Assembly: GCA_900660155.1 (NCBI GenBank)
Contig: CABFPE010000116.1
Location: 797,705-840,841 of the forward strand
DNA length: 43,137 bases
Direction of reading: 5' to 3'
DNA from: Hofstenia miamia
Lineage: Eukaryota; Xenacoelomorpha; Acoela; Hofsteniidae
Shown piece after piece: positions 11,480 through 22,472 of this stretch. Every line of letters begins with the position of its first letter. The stretch's first letter is position 1. The notes beneath the pieces were generated by a model. That model worked only from the letters and a program-made list of their open reading frames with translations, was not told the DNA's origin and did not search any database. The position numbers and the translations under genes were made by a program.

Positions 11480-11549
11480 TTTCGGCCAATTGCTGAAAAT
11501 CACGCGTTAATTATTGTGTTTGTCACAATTGAATCATTTTGCCAAGAAT

Positions 11550-14500
11550 ATGCGTAGAAAGAATGACAACATGACAGCGAATAACATGCACGCAATTGAT
11601 CAATTCCAAATGCCGCTAGTTCTTGATCAGTCGAGTAGACGTCCGAAAGATGCACAGCCAAGAGTTTCAGGTGAGTCATTAAATTTTTTTGAAATTGTTA
11701 ATTTAAAATTATTATTGAGAACAAACTTTTCAAATGTTAAATTCGGAAATCCTTAACCAATACATGCTTTCAACTTTTCCTTATTCCTTGATAAGTAAAA
11801 GTTGATCAGTTATAAATTTTGGAAAGAGTTTGGATAAAGTATTGGGCCTCTTGCAATTAGTAATTGGATTACTAAACTTGTTGATGTTGGAAAGCATTTG
11901 GGCATCATATTTTTGAAAAAATGGTACATGCAGTCAACATGATAAAAATACTGTTAAAAAGCCTCAAACATGTATTTTCTTGGAGTTGTTGATGATGAAG
12001 ACTTTTTTAATGCTTGCATAGCCATAACTATTAATAGATATATTTTCGAATATTCGGCAGCAAATTTTCATCAGTTCACTTCAGCATAATTAAAGAAAAC
12101 TTTAAAGATAATTACATTTGGGCATTTAATTTACAATATATCAAAACTTTTCAGTAATATTAAAATTGTTAAAAGATTAGATTTTTACGTTTTGTTAATA
12201 AAGACCTCATATTTACTGCATCATTTAGTTGATTATGAAAATTAAGTACCGTAGAATTGGGGAACAATGAACACTTTTTCAAGTTTTTTTAATGGTTTTT
12301 TTATATAATCCAGTATCACCTCTATGAACTACAGGATTATCATTATACAAAAGCATGATGAAGCATTTTCTCAAAATTCATGAATTTAACCTCAGGTCAG
12401 GACAGGACTCATCGATAACGTATTCAACTCTTAAATATGAATTAAGAATTTTCGATTCACTGTAGTACAGTTTGGCATGCTTGTTGACCAGATTGCATTT
12501 TCTATATTGCCAAAAACTAATTATTAATTGTTCCCCACTTTACTGTACCTTAAAGTAGCGTACACACTTCAAACTTTGTGCACAAATTTTCGGTTGAATT
12601 AAATTTCTTGTAATTTTTAAAAATTAAATTTCCCGGAAAAAGTCACTACAACCAAGCACTTTATATCTGATATACTGCATTTTAAATGGAAGTAGATTTT
12701 AAAATAACACAATTATTTTCCAGATATTAATCAAAGATATCAAACATATACATATGTATATTTAAATCAAGTATTACTAAGAAATTCGGAATTTCGATCT
12801 GATACAACTCTAGTCAATTCAATCAAGCATCCTGAATAAAATAAGATCTCGTTCTGAAAGGATCTTGCGTAATTTTAAATTCTTACTCTGTGAGAAATGA
12901 CAATATCGTAATGTATGAATCAAAAGTTCACAACAACTTCCAACTTTTGGTTGTGCACCTCATTAAATCAAGAAAGGTTGCCCGCAAAGTTGTAAGTGTG
13001 TACCCTACTTAATTCCTTGCTAACACCATTATAAATGCTGCTAACATTTGATGATTATCTTGTAAAAGAAGTTCATTCAACAAATTAAGAAAATGAAATT
13101 CAAACAATTTCTTTAGAAATTAAAAGATTAACGCTGTAGCTAAGAACCAAAGTTGTGTAATTCTCAATGAAATTGCAGTGATTACTTTGCTCAAATTAGC
13201 ACCTAGTTTATTAGGCTGCTCACCCAAGACTTTCATAATTTTGATCCGTACCGAATATTAGACTCAATACCCAATATACAACCGTGGAATATTCTCGCCT
13301 GCAACCTTCCAATCTTTAATTGTACATCTTAAATGTTGCGGCCTTGAATTTTCCTGTCTTCAAAATTTTCCAAATCCTTTCTTTATGGTAAATATGAAGA
13401 CGTAATTTTAGGATATTCATTTTTGCAATGACTGCAATAACTTTTTTCTACTTCACAAAGTTTATTTTCAAATAATTGTGTGATGCCTGTGTGCATCGCT
13501 ATACGACTGCATTCCTATTTTTTCGATAGCTTCACTTATTTTATTAGAAATATTTACAATTATATGTTTCGTTCATTTTAGGCCGGACGCACACATCAGG
13601 GAAATGTCGCGCAATAAGATAAATACATCCCCACACATATTATTGAGATATTGAAGCTTCCATATAATCTTCCAAGAAAGCAACTATTTACAAATTTCCA
13701 AAAACCGCCCACACATCTTGTATCCTCTCCTAAGAACAATAAAATCGATTTCCGCGGAACAGCTCCCTGACGTGTGCACCGGCCTTAGAATATCGCTTTT
13801 AGGTACTCCAAGAAAGATAAAGTCTCTAGAAAGCAATTTTGTCTCACAACCCGAATTTGTAATGGCAAAGTATCACAAAAATCTTTATCTTCAGAGGCTA
13901 CTAAGTAGGCAAAGTACAAATGAAGCTTTCCGGTCATCATGTATTCAATCTACAATCGATAGTTATGGAGAATTCGTAAATAAAGACAAACATCGTCTTC
14001 AATTGAAAACGGTATGTAATTAATGGTTATGGAGTACACATTTAAGATTTTTCATACTGCAGTTTTTCTTTCATTACTGTACAATGCAAAATAGTATATT
14101 AAAAGGACAATCGATATTATTGTTTAAGCTCATGCGTTTTGCAGACTATAGTTCGACCTTTGCCAATAGTTTACTTTCTATTGTACATTTATATTTTCGT
14201 GTTGTGGATCAGAGGCGTAATAAGGATCTTCTGACCTGCTGTAGGCAGTTCAAACATTTGCAGCAATTCGTCTAAATTATAGTGCATAGGAAAATTAAAG
14301 TCCATATTCGAATTATCTGCAAATATTTTAAAAGTGTTTTATTTTCTTGTTGTATTGCATCTATTCTGATTTCTGTATAATACCTTACCCAATATACCCA
14401 CGTCTTTTATGACAATCTAGTGATTTATTGTTAATTGTGATCTGACGTGGAAAAGTCCACTAAGTAAATTACATTTTCCCCACTTCATATGACTGTTAAT

Positions 14501-17500
14501 GTTTAGAGGCGAACATTCTCCAGTTCTGCAATGAGACCGATTGGTTTAACATTATATAAAAAAGTGCATTCGAATAAATCCTGTTGAAACAATAATACAG
14601 TTGTAATCTTACAACCAATTAAAGTGAGTTAACAAGATATGCGTTTTTAATTTAGTCACAAAATTAAACAGATTACGCTACATAAATTTATGCTTATTTA
14701 CATATATGCAGGTTTCATTTGAGAGATATTTTGCGCATGTTACTGTTTTTCATACATTTAGTGCAAAAAATAGCATTATTCGAAATAGAACAAAATGTTG
14801 TCAATTTAGTCGCAATAAATAATTCTAGTGAAAGGTGACTTTTCAGAAAAAATTTTGTGATTTTTCAAATATAAAGTTGATGAAACAAAATTTGGAAACA
14901 ATATCTTCAGATTCAGTCTGCTTTGCCCAATTCTTGTTCCATATTTTAGAAGGAAAACAATCACGCACCTGGTTCTAATATTATTGCTTTGAACTATAAT
15001 CAACCAGAGATAGCATTGAAACCAAAATTTTAAGATCGGATTTGATCTCTGATTGAAGAAATATCTTTAGCTCGAGAAAAATTAATTGATAAGATAAGAT
15101 ATTCTTTATTCAGATAAAATTTTCAATTATAAGACTGATTTTTATCTGAATACCGTCAAGAATGATAACAAATAACTATAATATTCACAAAAAATAACAA
15201 GACTATAAAATCTGTTCTTAATTGCGGGTTATTAAACTTCAAAAAATATTTTGAGTTCAATAAAGGCCATAATTAAGCCCCAAATGCATTCCTACACAAG
15301 AAAATCAAATTTAAGCAAGATTTCACTGACATGTAGCATAAAAGAAATACAAATTTAATCAAAAATAAGAAAGAATAAGAATGTAAGGAAACGTGTTAAT
15401 TTATCAAAAAATTTAAGCAATCCATAATCTAAAACAGGCATCTGACTATTTCATATGCATATTATCTTTCCTTGGTAGAATTTTTAATCAAGGTAAGATA
15501 CAAAATATGGATTTTAATGTTATATCGTATTCTTTCAGTAAAATTTTTAATTATGCGAATGAAGGACAACAAAATCACTGTAAAAAGGAATAATGATATT
15601 GTGTTGTATACCAAAAACTACTGTTAGTTTGATTTAGGCCTTGCTATATCAAGGCAACTCAACTAGAATAACTCTAAACAGCAAAGTGTATCTTAGGAGA
15701 AACAAACTCTTTTGTCCACAATTTCAAACGATATTCTCCAAGCCTATTAGGAAACTAGGAAATTTAGTAGACACTAAAACAGTGCTTATAACACTTGCAT
15801 TTTCAGAACTAAAATTAGATGTACAAGCGAGTAATCAAGGTTTAAATATATCATTTTAGATGGTTCCGCAGAAAATTGAAAAATCTCCTCAGCTTTGTAA
15901 TTTACCTCCAAATTGGTCAATGAAAGAAAATATTTTAGCCAATCAAAACTCTTTAATATTATCAAACCGCAAGCACGAGTTTGTAGGTGAGAAGCGTAAA
16001 TGTGCCTCAGCGTTTTCTCGAAAAAATCGAACTGAAATACGCCAGTCATGTAGTCCAAGAAATGACGAAGGGCTTTTGGATTGGCTAGTGAGGTCATCAA
16101 CTGCTGTACCAGATTCAAGATTCGATCCAAGAACTACACGCAATTTATTTCGTTTATCAGTGTGTGGTCTGCAACATCAACTTGAATCTAATCCTGCAAT
16201 ATTTTCGAAAAGTAAAAAACCAAGTGCACCATCTTCTCCTCGAAAGGTTAAGACTGCAGGATCAAGGTAATCACTATTTTATATAAAATATTGATTTAAG
16301 TAAGAAATGCTTGTCACACTATTTAGACTAGAGATCGATATTAAAGATATTTACTCAACCAGGAAGTGCAAAAATATACTATTAAATCAAATATTTCATT
16401 TAAAGCTTCTAAATTCACTGACATATAGTATATTGTGCATGTTCTGACATGTTATCATAATTCTGTAACATATTTTAACCATTTTTAACATCATCAAATG
16501 ATTTGTCTACATTTTGTAATCCTCTAAGTAGTAATGGAATTTTAAACAAATTTTAGCATAACATCTACATGTATATACATGCACATACATAGTTTAATAT
16601 CAATGTGTAAGAAGACAATCAGCAATTCAAAGATAAAAAATCTGCTAAAAATAAATAATTTTATATAACTCGTTGATATCTATTATCCAGAGCATAATCA
16701 TTAAGCACTTTTATGAATCAATTTCAGTATAGATTGTTTCTCTTTACCTAAAACTTAAAGAAAATCAATATAACACAAAAATTATTGGTGATTTTTATAT
16801 TATATCTAATCACAAGATAAGTTAGGACATATTTTATGCATGGAGTATGTAAATAGCATTCTTTTGGAAAAAAAAGTAGTTAAAAATATATCGGAAAGTT
16901 TCATTAAAAATTTAAGTCATATTTTCAAACGTACAAGTAATCTGCAGTCGATCCAGACATTACATGCAGTGTTGATAAAAAAATTCTCTTACTGTGGAAA
17001 ATGTTTAGAAGCAATCTATATTTACCATAAAACTTAGTAATAAATTTGAAAAATCATATTTTTTAGAAGTACAAATAAATATTGTTGAAACATGTATTGA
17101 TATTTTTACTTAGTATTTGCTGTGTTGTTTCGTGATATCATTACGCAATATTTGCCTTTTTCGAAGTTTGATACTCATTAATGTTGAATAGAATCTTCCT
17201 TCTCATCAGCACATGTCAAATAGGCTGAATGCAAATATTTTTATCACACTTTTGTTGGGCTGCTCATTAGCAATCATTGGTTATGTAGGCAGGGTATAGT
17301 TGAAATCTATCGCGTCACAATGCAATGAGGAATTGGATTGATAATTAAATATACCCATCTTGATAGACACTAAAATAATGTTGGGTCTCTGTAGACAGTA
17401 TTAATAGTTTGAGCAGAACATAACTATGTATAAATGTATGTATATGTTCTCAGACAAAAAGAATAGAAAGAAAATCACCAACATCAAAATTATGTGTTCA

Positions 17501-18183
17501 AAACTTTAAATATTTATTTTATAAAAGTCTAACCGTTTTTAAGATTGTTATAGAATGTTATTTATTCAAACTTGCACTTTGATAAATTTACGTTCTTTAC
17601 ATGAACCTTAATGATTACATCTTCGGACTCAATTCAATTCAATTCATGTTAATGAAATGTTGCATTTAGCCCACGTGATATATGATTCGATGGCTTATTA
17701 CAATGATTAAAATCTTCCAATATGTTCTATTTGAGAATTATAGAAAAACTAAATTTACAGCATGCAAAATTTCTGGATGAGTACTATTATTTTAAACAAA
17801 TGATTTTGCTTGAATTTGAAAAAGAATCTGTCCATTATGCAGCTTTGCTTCTCAATAAGCGATTAACTTTTTTAGGCAAAATATTGGTTTTTAAATGAGA
17901 ATATAAATCCAAATACATAAGTCTCATTTGGATAAAAGTATTTCCTCAGTGATTATCTTAATTTGTATTATTCCCCATTTCATAATTATGTTTTAGCAGG
18001 ACGAATTCAAATTATTCAATGGCAACACTAACCAATAAACAAAATGCTCAAGAATTCGCTCTTGTCCATACCGAAAACTACGACAGACGAAAAACTGTTC
18101 CTCAAGTGGATGATTCCAATCTTTTATTTGATCTCTCAGTCATTCGCAGTTATACCGATCATGAGGAACCCATTGCTGCATGA
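11550..18183 (+). CDS. Four-exon gene, 306-aa protein of unknown function
   Basis: Exons are 11550-11670, 13803-14011, 15860-16266 and 18000-18183. Donors are CAG|GTGAGT, ACG|GTATGT and AAG|GTAATC. Acceptors are TTTTAG|G, TTTTAG|A and TAGCAG|G. The reading phases agree at all three junctions and the total is 921 nt including the stop, which strongly supports the model. The protein is basic and Ser/Arg-rich, with probable disordered segments (residues about 1-45 and 220-250, including KKPSAPSSPRKVKTAGSR). A helical patch lies near residues 60-100, and an acidic end closes the protein (SYTDHEEPIAA). There is no signal peptide, membrane segment or recognised domain. The start is the first ATG after an in-frame stop at 11508; an acceptor-like TTACAG at 11479 suggests a 5' noncoding exon further left. 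An AATAAA lies at 18308-18313. Intron 1 carries three MITEs. Confidence 0.75.
12245..12549. mobile_element. 305-bp MITE, TTA target duplication
   Basis: The left end AGTACCGTAGAATTGGGGAA and the reverse complement of the right end (GGTACAGTAAAGTGGGGAAC) are imperfect inverted repeats sharing GGGGAACAAT. TTA lies on both sides (12242-12244 and 12550-12552). A 3-bp TTA/TAA duplication is characteristic of PIF/Harbinger elements. It has no coding capacity and sits in intron 1 of the 11550-18183 gene. Confidence 0.65.
12554..13009. mobile_element. 456-bp MITE, TAA target duplication
   Basis: The ends AGTAGCGTACACACTTC and (reverse complement) AGTAGGGTACACACTTAC are inverted repeats extending about 28 bp with few mismatches. 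TAA flanks both sides (12551-12553 and 13010-13012), consistent with PIF/Harbinger. Its left TAA overlaps the right TTA of the preceding MITE, so the two elements abut within one TTAA. Confidence 0.7.
13581..13784. mobile_element. 204-bp MITE, TTA target duplication, beside a splice acceptor
   Basis: The left end GGCCGGACGCACACATCAGG and the reverse complement of the right end, GGCCGGTGCACACGTCAGGG, form an inverted repeat of about 21 bp. TTA flanks both sides (13578-13580, 13785-13787). This fits a PIF/Harbinger MITE. Only 15 bases separate its right TTA from the intron 1 acceptor AG at 13801-13802, so the region that normally supplies the branch point lies in the element. Confidence 0.75.
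14012..15859 (+). other. Intron 2 of the four-exon gene
   Basis: 1,848 bases between donor GTATGT and acceptor TTTTAG. Open frames inside (14084-14275, 15641-15859) show no coding signs. No bordered repeat was seen. Confidence 0.55.
16267..17999 (+). other. Intron 3 of the four-exon gene
   Basis: 1,733 bases of AT-rich sequence between donor GTAATC and acceptor TTAGCAG. The frame at 16840-17037 has no recognisable content. Confidence 0.55.
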
Positions 18184-19481
18184 CCTACACTAATTTATAT
18201 GAATGTCTTTATAAAAGAGTTGTGTTCATATATGCAATTAAATCATGTTTTTTGCAAGTTAATCTTTAACTCAGCCAATTTTCTATACATTGAATGATTT
18301 AAATATTAATAAATTTACTGCTATAATAGACTTATATTTTAATGCATTCTGCAGGATTGTCATAAAAATACTATTGAATTAAGAGGAAGACAACTAATGT
18401 ATACATTTATAAGTTCTATGAGCATTCACAATAAATTTTTTTCTGCACATGACCAATGCGGTATTTGGCTGATGATGCTATCAAATTTAATTATGCATTA
18501 TTTTGCATAAAACTTAGGTGGACATGGTTGATTTAACTGATATTTGCTCCATAGTTTAATTAATATATATTATGAAATTTAAATTGAAACCCTAAAAGAA
18601 ATATCAGAAAATTAACATCTCTAAACAATGTTTCTTATTTGATATGCTCTTAAAGAAAAATGTTTTTTCAGAACTTACTCTAGCATTGCAAAATATTTAG
18701 GGCCGGATAAACTTGGGAAAAATCAATAAAAATGCACTAAAATTAGGTAAAAAACAAAACATTGTTTACCGTGTTTTTAATTGTTCAGCAATTACGAGAG
18801 GTGGTGAAGAAAGAATATTAGTGAGATTCGAAAAGACTCTCACAATATCGGCACTAACAATAGAATAAAATTTGGCCAACAACTGCTAAGAAAGAAGGAT
18901 ATGAAGATATGCCAATAAAAATTGACAGCTTAACAAATATCTTGGTATACAAATGGCTGCAAAATGAACTAATAAATCAACTGTGACACAAACTTGAAAT
19001 TGTCAACAAAAAAGTAAGCAACATAATTCCAATGAGATGCTTGACTAAATTATATTGAAATCAATTTATCACCATTAGCGACTTAAAACAATCAATTCAA
19101 AATGTCGAAGGTTGTGAAAGGCTACTGTTCATGACTTAAGCTTCGCACATATTGTGCAGTCATCTGAAATCTTAACAAGTTTAATCCCTTTGCCTTCAAG
19201 AATTATAGCGCACAAATAGTACTACTGGTTTTTTGCATTCTCTCGAAGTCTCTATAATGAAGTGACGTAGCCTTATACTACAAGAGATTGATCATCGCTA
19301 AAAATAGTTCATAGCGAAAGCGCATGTGAGTGGGAAAAGGCACATTCCAATTACTGGTTTCAAAATCACAATTGGAAAAATGTATTTAGATATTTATTCA
19401 TCCTGGTATTTGAAGGTACATTAAAATTTTATAATTAATACGAAATGTATGGCTATTGCAGAATTAACAAAATATAACTGT
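18184..19481. other. Converging 3' UTRs and spacer
   Basis: The plus-strand gene ends at 18183 with AATAAA at 18308-18313. The minus-strand gene ends at 19482 with its AATAAA (TTTATT on the plus strand) at 19393-19398. The genes are therefore convergent. About 1 kb between them shows nothing recognisable. Confidence 0.5.
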
Positions 19482-19866
19482 TTAATTTATACTAATTTTA
19501 TCAAAATCAGACAATATGTATGGATACGGATTGAGATCACGATGGCTTCTTTGAGAAGAAATCATCCCAATATGCTCGAATAGATTTGGTAAGGCTAATA
19601 AAATGTCTTTCTTTGTCTTGGAGGCAAATTCACTCAATGCATAGTCAATAGGTAGATCTAATTCCACAGGCAAAGTTTCAAGATAATTAGCGAATTCTAA
19701 TGCTGCTTGTCTTGGATAAACAACTGTAGCAGTACAGCAATCAGGTGATGGCTGAATTGTGAATCGACGCGTAATTGAACTTCTCGCATAGACGAAAAAT
19801 GGTCTTCCAATAATACCCAGCGTTAAAGCAGCGAAAACAGCAAAGGTTAGAAATGAAAACTTGGAT
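19482..19866 (-). CDS. Terminal exon of a putative membrane protein (partial)
   Basis: On the minus strand an acceptor GTATTTTAG precedes the exon at 19866, and the frame runs about 127 codons to TAA (19482-19484). Near the start a hydrophobic stretch (FLTFAVFAALTLGIIG) of transmembrane length is followed by a soluble C-terminal part containing CCTATVVYPRQAALEFANYL and ending in a polar tail. The first base completes a codon begun in the previous exon. Polyadenylation signal AATAAA lies at 19398-19393. Upstream exons must lie beyond 19900 and were not found; the hAT element at 19994-21109 sits in the adjacent intron or upstream region. No family was recognised. Confidence 0.6.
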
Positions 19867-19993
19867 CTAAAATACAAATTCACATATTAACTAAATATGG
19901 ACTTCTATGTATTATTTAAACGATGTGTAATAATACTGTAATAATTTGATATTTTTTTACAATTTGGTAATTAGGAGAGCATTGTTTTATGAC

Positions 19994-20129
19994 CAGGGCG
20001 GTTCAAAAGTCAATACGGTCAACAAAAGTCAATAAAGTAAGAAAATGAGGCTATTAGGTCAATATTTGTCAATATTCACTCCAGTGAATTTAAATGTGTA
20101 ACAGCCGTATTGACTTTTGAACCGCCCTG
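19994..20129. repeat. Hairpin from an internal copy of the hAT terminus
   Basis: The first 25 bases of the element (19994-20018) are matched perfectly, in inverse orientation, by 20105-20129. The 136 bases thus look like a complete miniature element, but no 8-bp duplication flanks the inner end (TTTATGAC against GTGTTTTG). It is therefore an end duplication inside the larger element rather than a separate insertion with a visible target site. Confidence 0.8.
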
Positions 20130-20167
20130 GTGTTTTGTGTAACTTTTTACCACTGGTTACACTTTGA

Positions 20168-21088
20168 TGTCCCTTTACAGTTGCAACCGTAGCAGAGCGA
20201 TCCGCAGCAGAAATTAAGCAGAAACTACTTGGTAAGAAACTCATGTTTATTATGGATGAGACTGAAATTAATGGGAAGAAATACTTTGGCGTTATTGTGG
20301 CCGATATTGAAAAGCCTAGCGAGACATTTCTAGTAAGTTGCATACCGTTCCAAGGTCGCTCAAATTCCCAAATGGTTATTCAGGCTGTGGATGCAGCTGT
20401 TCGAGAAATGGGGTTCAATTACGCGGATGTGGCCTTGTTTTTCACAAACGCTGCGAGGTACAATAGGTCAGCTATGCGCATTTTGGAAGAATACTATGCA
20501 AACTCGGTTTCCATTAGGTGTGCCGCACACTTGATGTATAATTGCGCATTGCAAATTCGAAGCAACTTTGGCAATTTCAACCAAGTTATTGCAAGTGTAA
20601 AGGCCTTGACCACTGCATTGCAGCACTGCCTCAGCCCATTGTGATAAGATGGTCCAGTTGGTTATCTGCTGCGTTGTATTACAGTTCGCGAAATTGTTAA
20701 CGAAATGGAATGTGACGGAGTGCTTATTCGCACTGCTAGAAGAGCTCTTTCAAAGCCTCATTTGGCCGAGTCGCCGCTGGAGATTTCAAGAGATTGCCGG
20801 ATATTGATTACGATTTTGGACAAAATGCAGCAACAGTCACACACTGGCCAAGACGCATGGAATGATTTCAACAGCATTCTTATTGGGCACGCATTCGGTG
20901 GGAACTCTTGTAGCCTAGCACAGTATCTTGGCGGTCGCCTTCCCGGATGTGGAAATGCTAAGCTTTTTGACATGGAAAACGATTCAATTCCGCCGTCGAC
21001 ATACGCCTTCTTGCGACAATGTCCACCAACATCTGTAGAAATTGAGCGCTTTTTTCAAAGGTTAGGTCAACATTTCACCAGGCATTAG
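20168..21088 (+). pseudogene. hAT transposase, shortened, with tandem stop codons
   Basis: One frame is open from about 20168 to TAG 21086-21088 except for adjacent TGA TAA codons at 20642-20647. The first part contains MFIMDETEINGKKYFGVIV, consistent with the first catalytic Asp region. It is followed by FFTNAARYNRSAMRILEEYY, where the usual TDNAAN-type Asp is Asn, and by CAAHLMYNCALQI, the conserved CxxHxxN region. The second part has CPPTSVEIERFFQRLG, the hAT C-terminal motif with its catalytic Glu. At about 300 codons it is about half the length of most hAT transposases and lacks the N-terminal BED finger and part of the insertion domain. It is a DNA cut-and-paste enzyme by family, inactive here. 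A TTTACAG just before it could be an acceptor. Confidence 0.75.
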
Positions 21089-21117
21089 GTCAACAGGTGA
21101 ACCGCCCTGTTTATGAC

Positions 21118-21729
21118 AAAAGAAGCTATTACTTAATTTTATTACCATAAGCAAGAGATTCTAATAATTACACGAGCATCTTTAATACAAGGCCCAGTAA
21201 AGATCGTGAAACACAATGCAACTTTAACACTTATGCAAAACACTTAATAAAAATACTCTGTGCATCAGTTAATTCGTCTTTTACATGTATGCATTGGAAA
21301 TAATATTTTTAATAAAACCAATTCTCAGATTTTTCTACAATTCAGTGCTTACAAGACAGCCCGCAATCCGAAAGAAAGGATTTTACATACAAGTGGTTTT
21401 ATTGCTAAAAACGGTCCTCAATTCTTATGGTGTTAGAAGTCCCAAATAACTTGGACTTTCTAGAACTCAACATATTCTTCAGCATATCAAAAGTTTTCAA
21501 TATACGCATTACAAAAGCCGTATAGAAATTCAGTGTTGAATAAAACTTAAGCAGAGCTTGTATCGTCATGCCCTATATATTAGAAAGCTCCTGATCTTTG
21601 TTAAATTATAAATGTATGCTTTTGCAAGTGAATATTTCTAGAATATCAGAAAATTTGCCAATATCTATCCGAATTTTTAAAATTGCCAACACTCATTTGA
21701 AATTTTGCTAATTTATAGAAGGCGGTAAC
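21118..21729. other. Noncoding spacer
   Basis: No gene or bordered repeat seen. Confidence 0.35.
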
Positions 21730-22472
21730 CAGGGCTTTCAAAGTTGGACGAAAACCAAATTTGAATACCATTCAACGTTTGATTTGAAAATTTGAATATT
21801 ATTAAATTCAAAGTTTGATTCGAAATTTGAAAGTTTGAAGATTTGATTTCAAGTTTGATATTGGTCAGAAAAATTCTTACATACAAAATAAATGTATATT
21901 TATTATATTGTAAAGTGTAGCAATGAGGCAGCCTCAAAACCATTTGATGCAGTGGTTAACTATTTCTTGTAACAATGTGGAGTATATAGTGTACTAGAAG
22001 ATAATTTTAACATACATAACACATTGACTATATAGAAAAGAAAAAAGGATTTCATACTTATTACATAGAAACATCATATTTTAGAAATGCCCTGTCATTT
22101 TTAAAGACGTTGAAAAATGTTGAAATTGCTCATTTAATTATTTGAGATAAATCAGCAAAACAGACGAACATATATTGTGGCCATGATAATCACAACTTAT
22201 ATAAAATGTGTTCACTGGTAGTTCAATTATATCAAGCATGCTATAACAACAATTCCTAGAATTTAATTTATTTGAATGAACTTATATAGTCATTATCAAT
22301 GCCTGTTAGACGTTTTCATTTAAAATATAATTTTAATATAAGAAAAATTAAATGAATTGTTGAAGTGTAAATTTTGTCAAAAATTAGAATATCAAAGTTT
22401 ACTGTTTACCATCCAAAATTTGATTTGAAATTTGAATTTTGGAGTTTTTCATAATTTGATTTGAAAGCCCTG
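21730..22472. mobile_element. hAT-like non-autonomous element, 743 bp
   Basis: The ends CAGGGCTTTCAAA (21730-) and TTTGAAAGCCCTG (-22472) are 13-bp inverted repeats. The flanks GCGGTAAC (21722-21729) and GTGGTAAA (22473-22480) match at 6 of 8 bases, a decayed 8-bp duplication. Both ends continue into runs of TTTGAATTTGAAA-like words in opposite orientation. There is no transposase inside, so it would have needed one from elsewhere. Confidence 0.7.

Larger units (their letters stand above)
19994..21109 (+). mobile_element. hAT transposon, 1,116 bp, perfect 8-bp target duplication
   Basis: The element begins CAGGGCGGTTCA and ends with the inverse TGAACCGCCCTG. Both sides carry TTTATGAC (19986-19993 and 21110-21117), the 8-bp duplication typical of hAT. 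The word TTAGGTCAA occurs at 20054-20062, 21062-21070 and 21085-21093, a likely subterminal transposase-binding motif. An extra inverted copy of the left 25 bases lies at 20105-20129. The transposase inside is shortened and carries two stop codons. Confidence 0.9.

Noticed and set aside
13718..13800. Open frame running in before exon 2 of the four-exon gene
   Set aside because: This part is MITE sequence and short intron tail. The phase-correct acceptor is at 13801-13802, so these codons are not exonic.
14084..14275. 63-codon ORF in intron 2
   Set aside because: Lies between well-supported splice sites and has no motif; chance ORF.
15786..16143. Minus-strand ORFs opposite exon 3
   Set aside because: Antisense shadows of a coding exon, with no splice or motif support.
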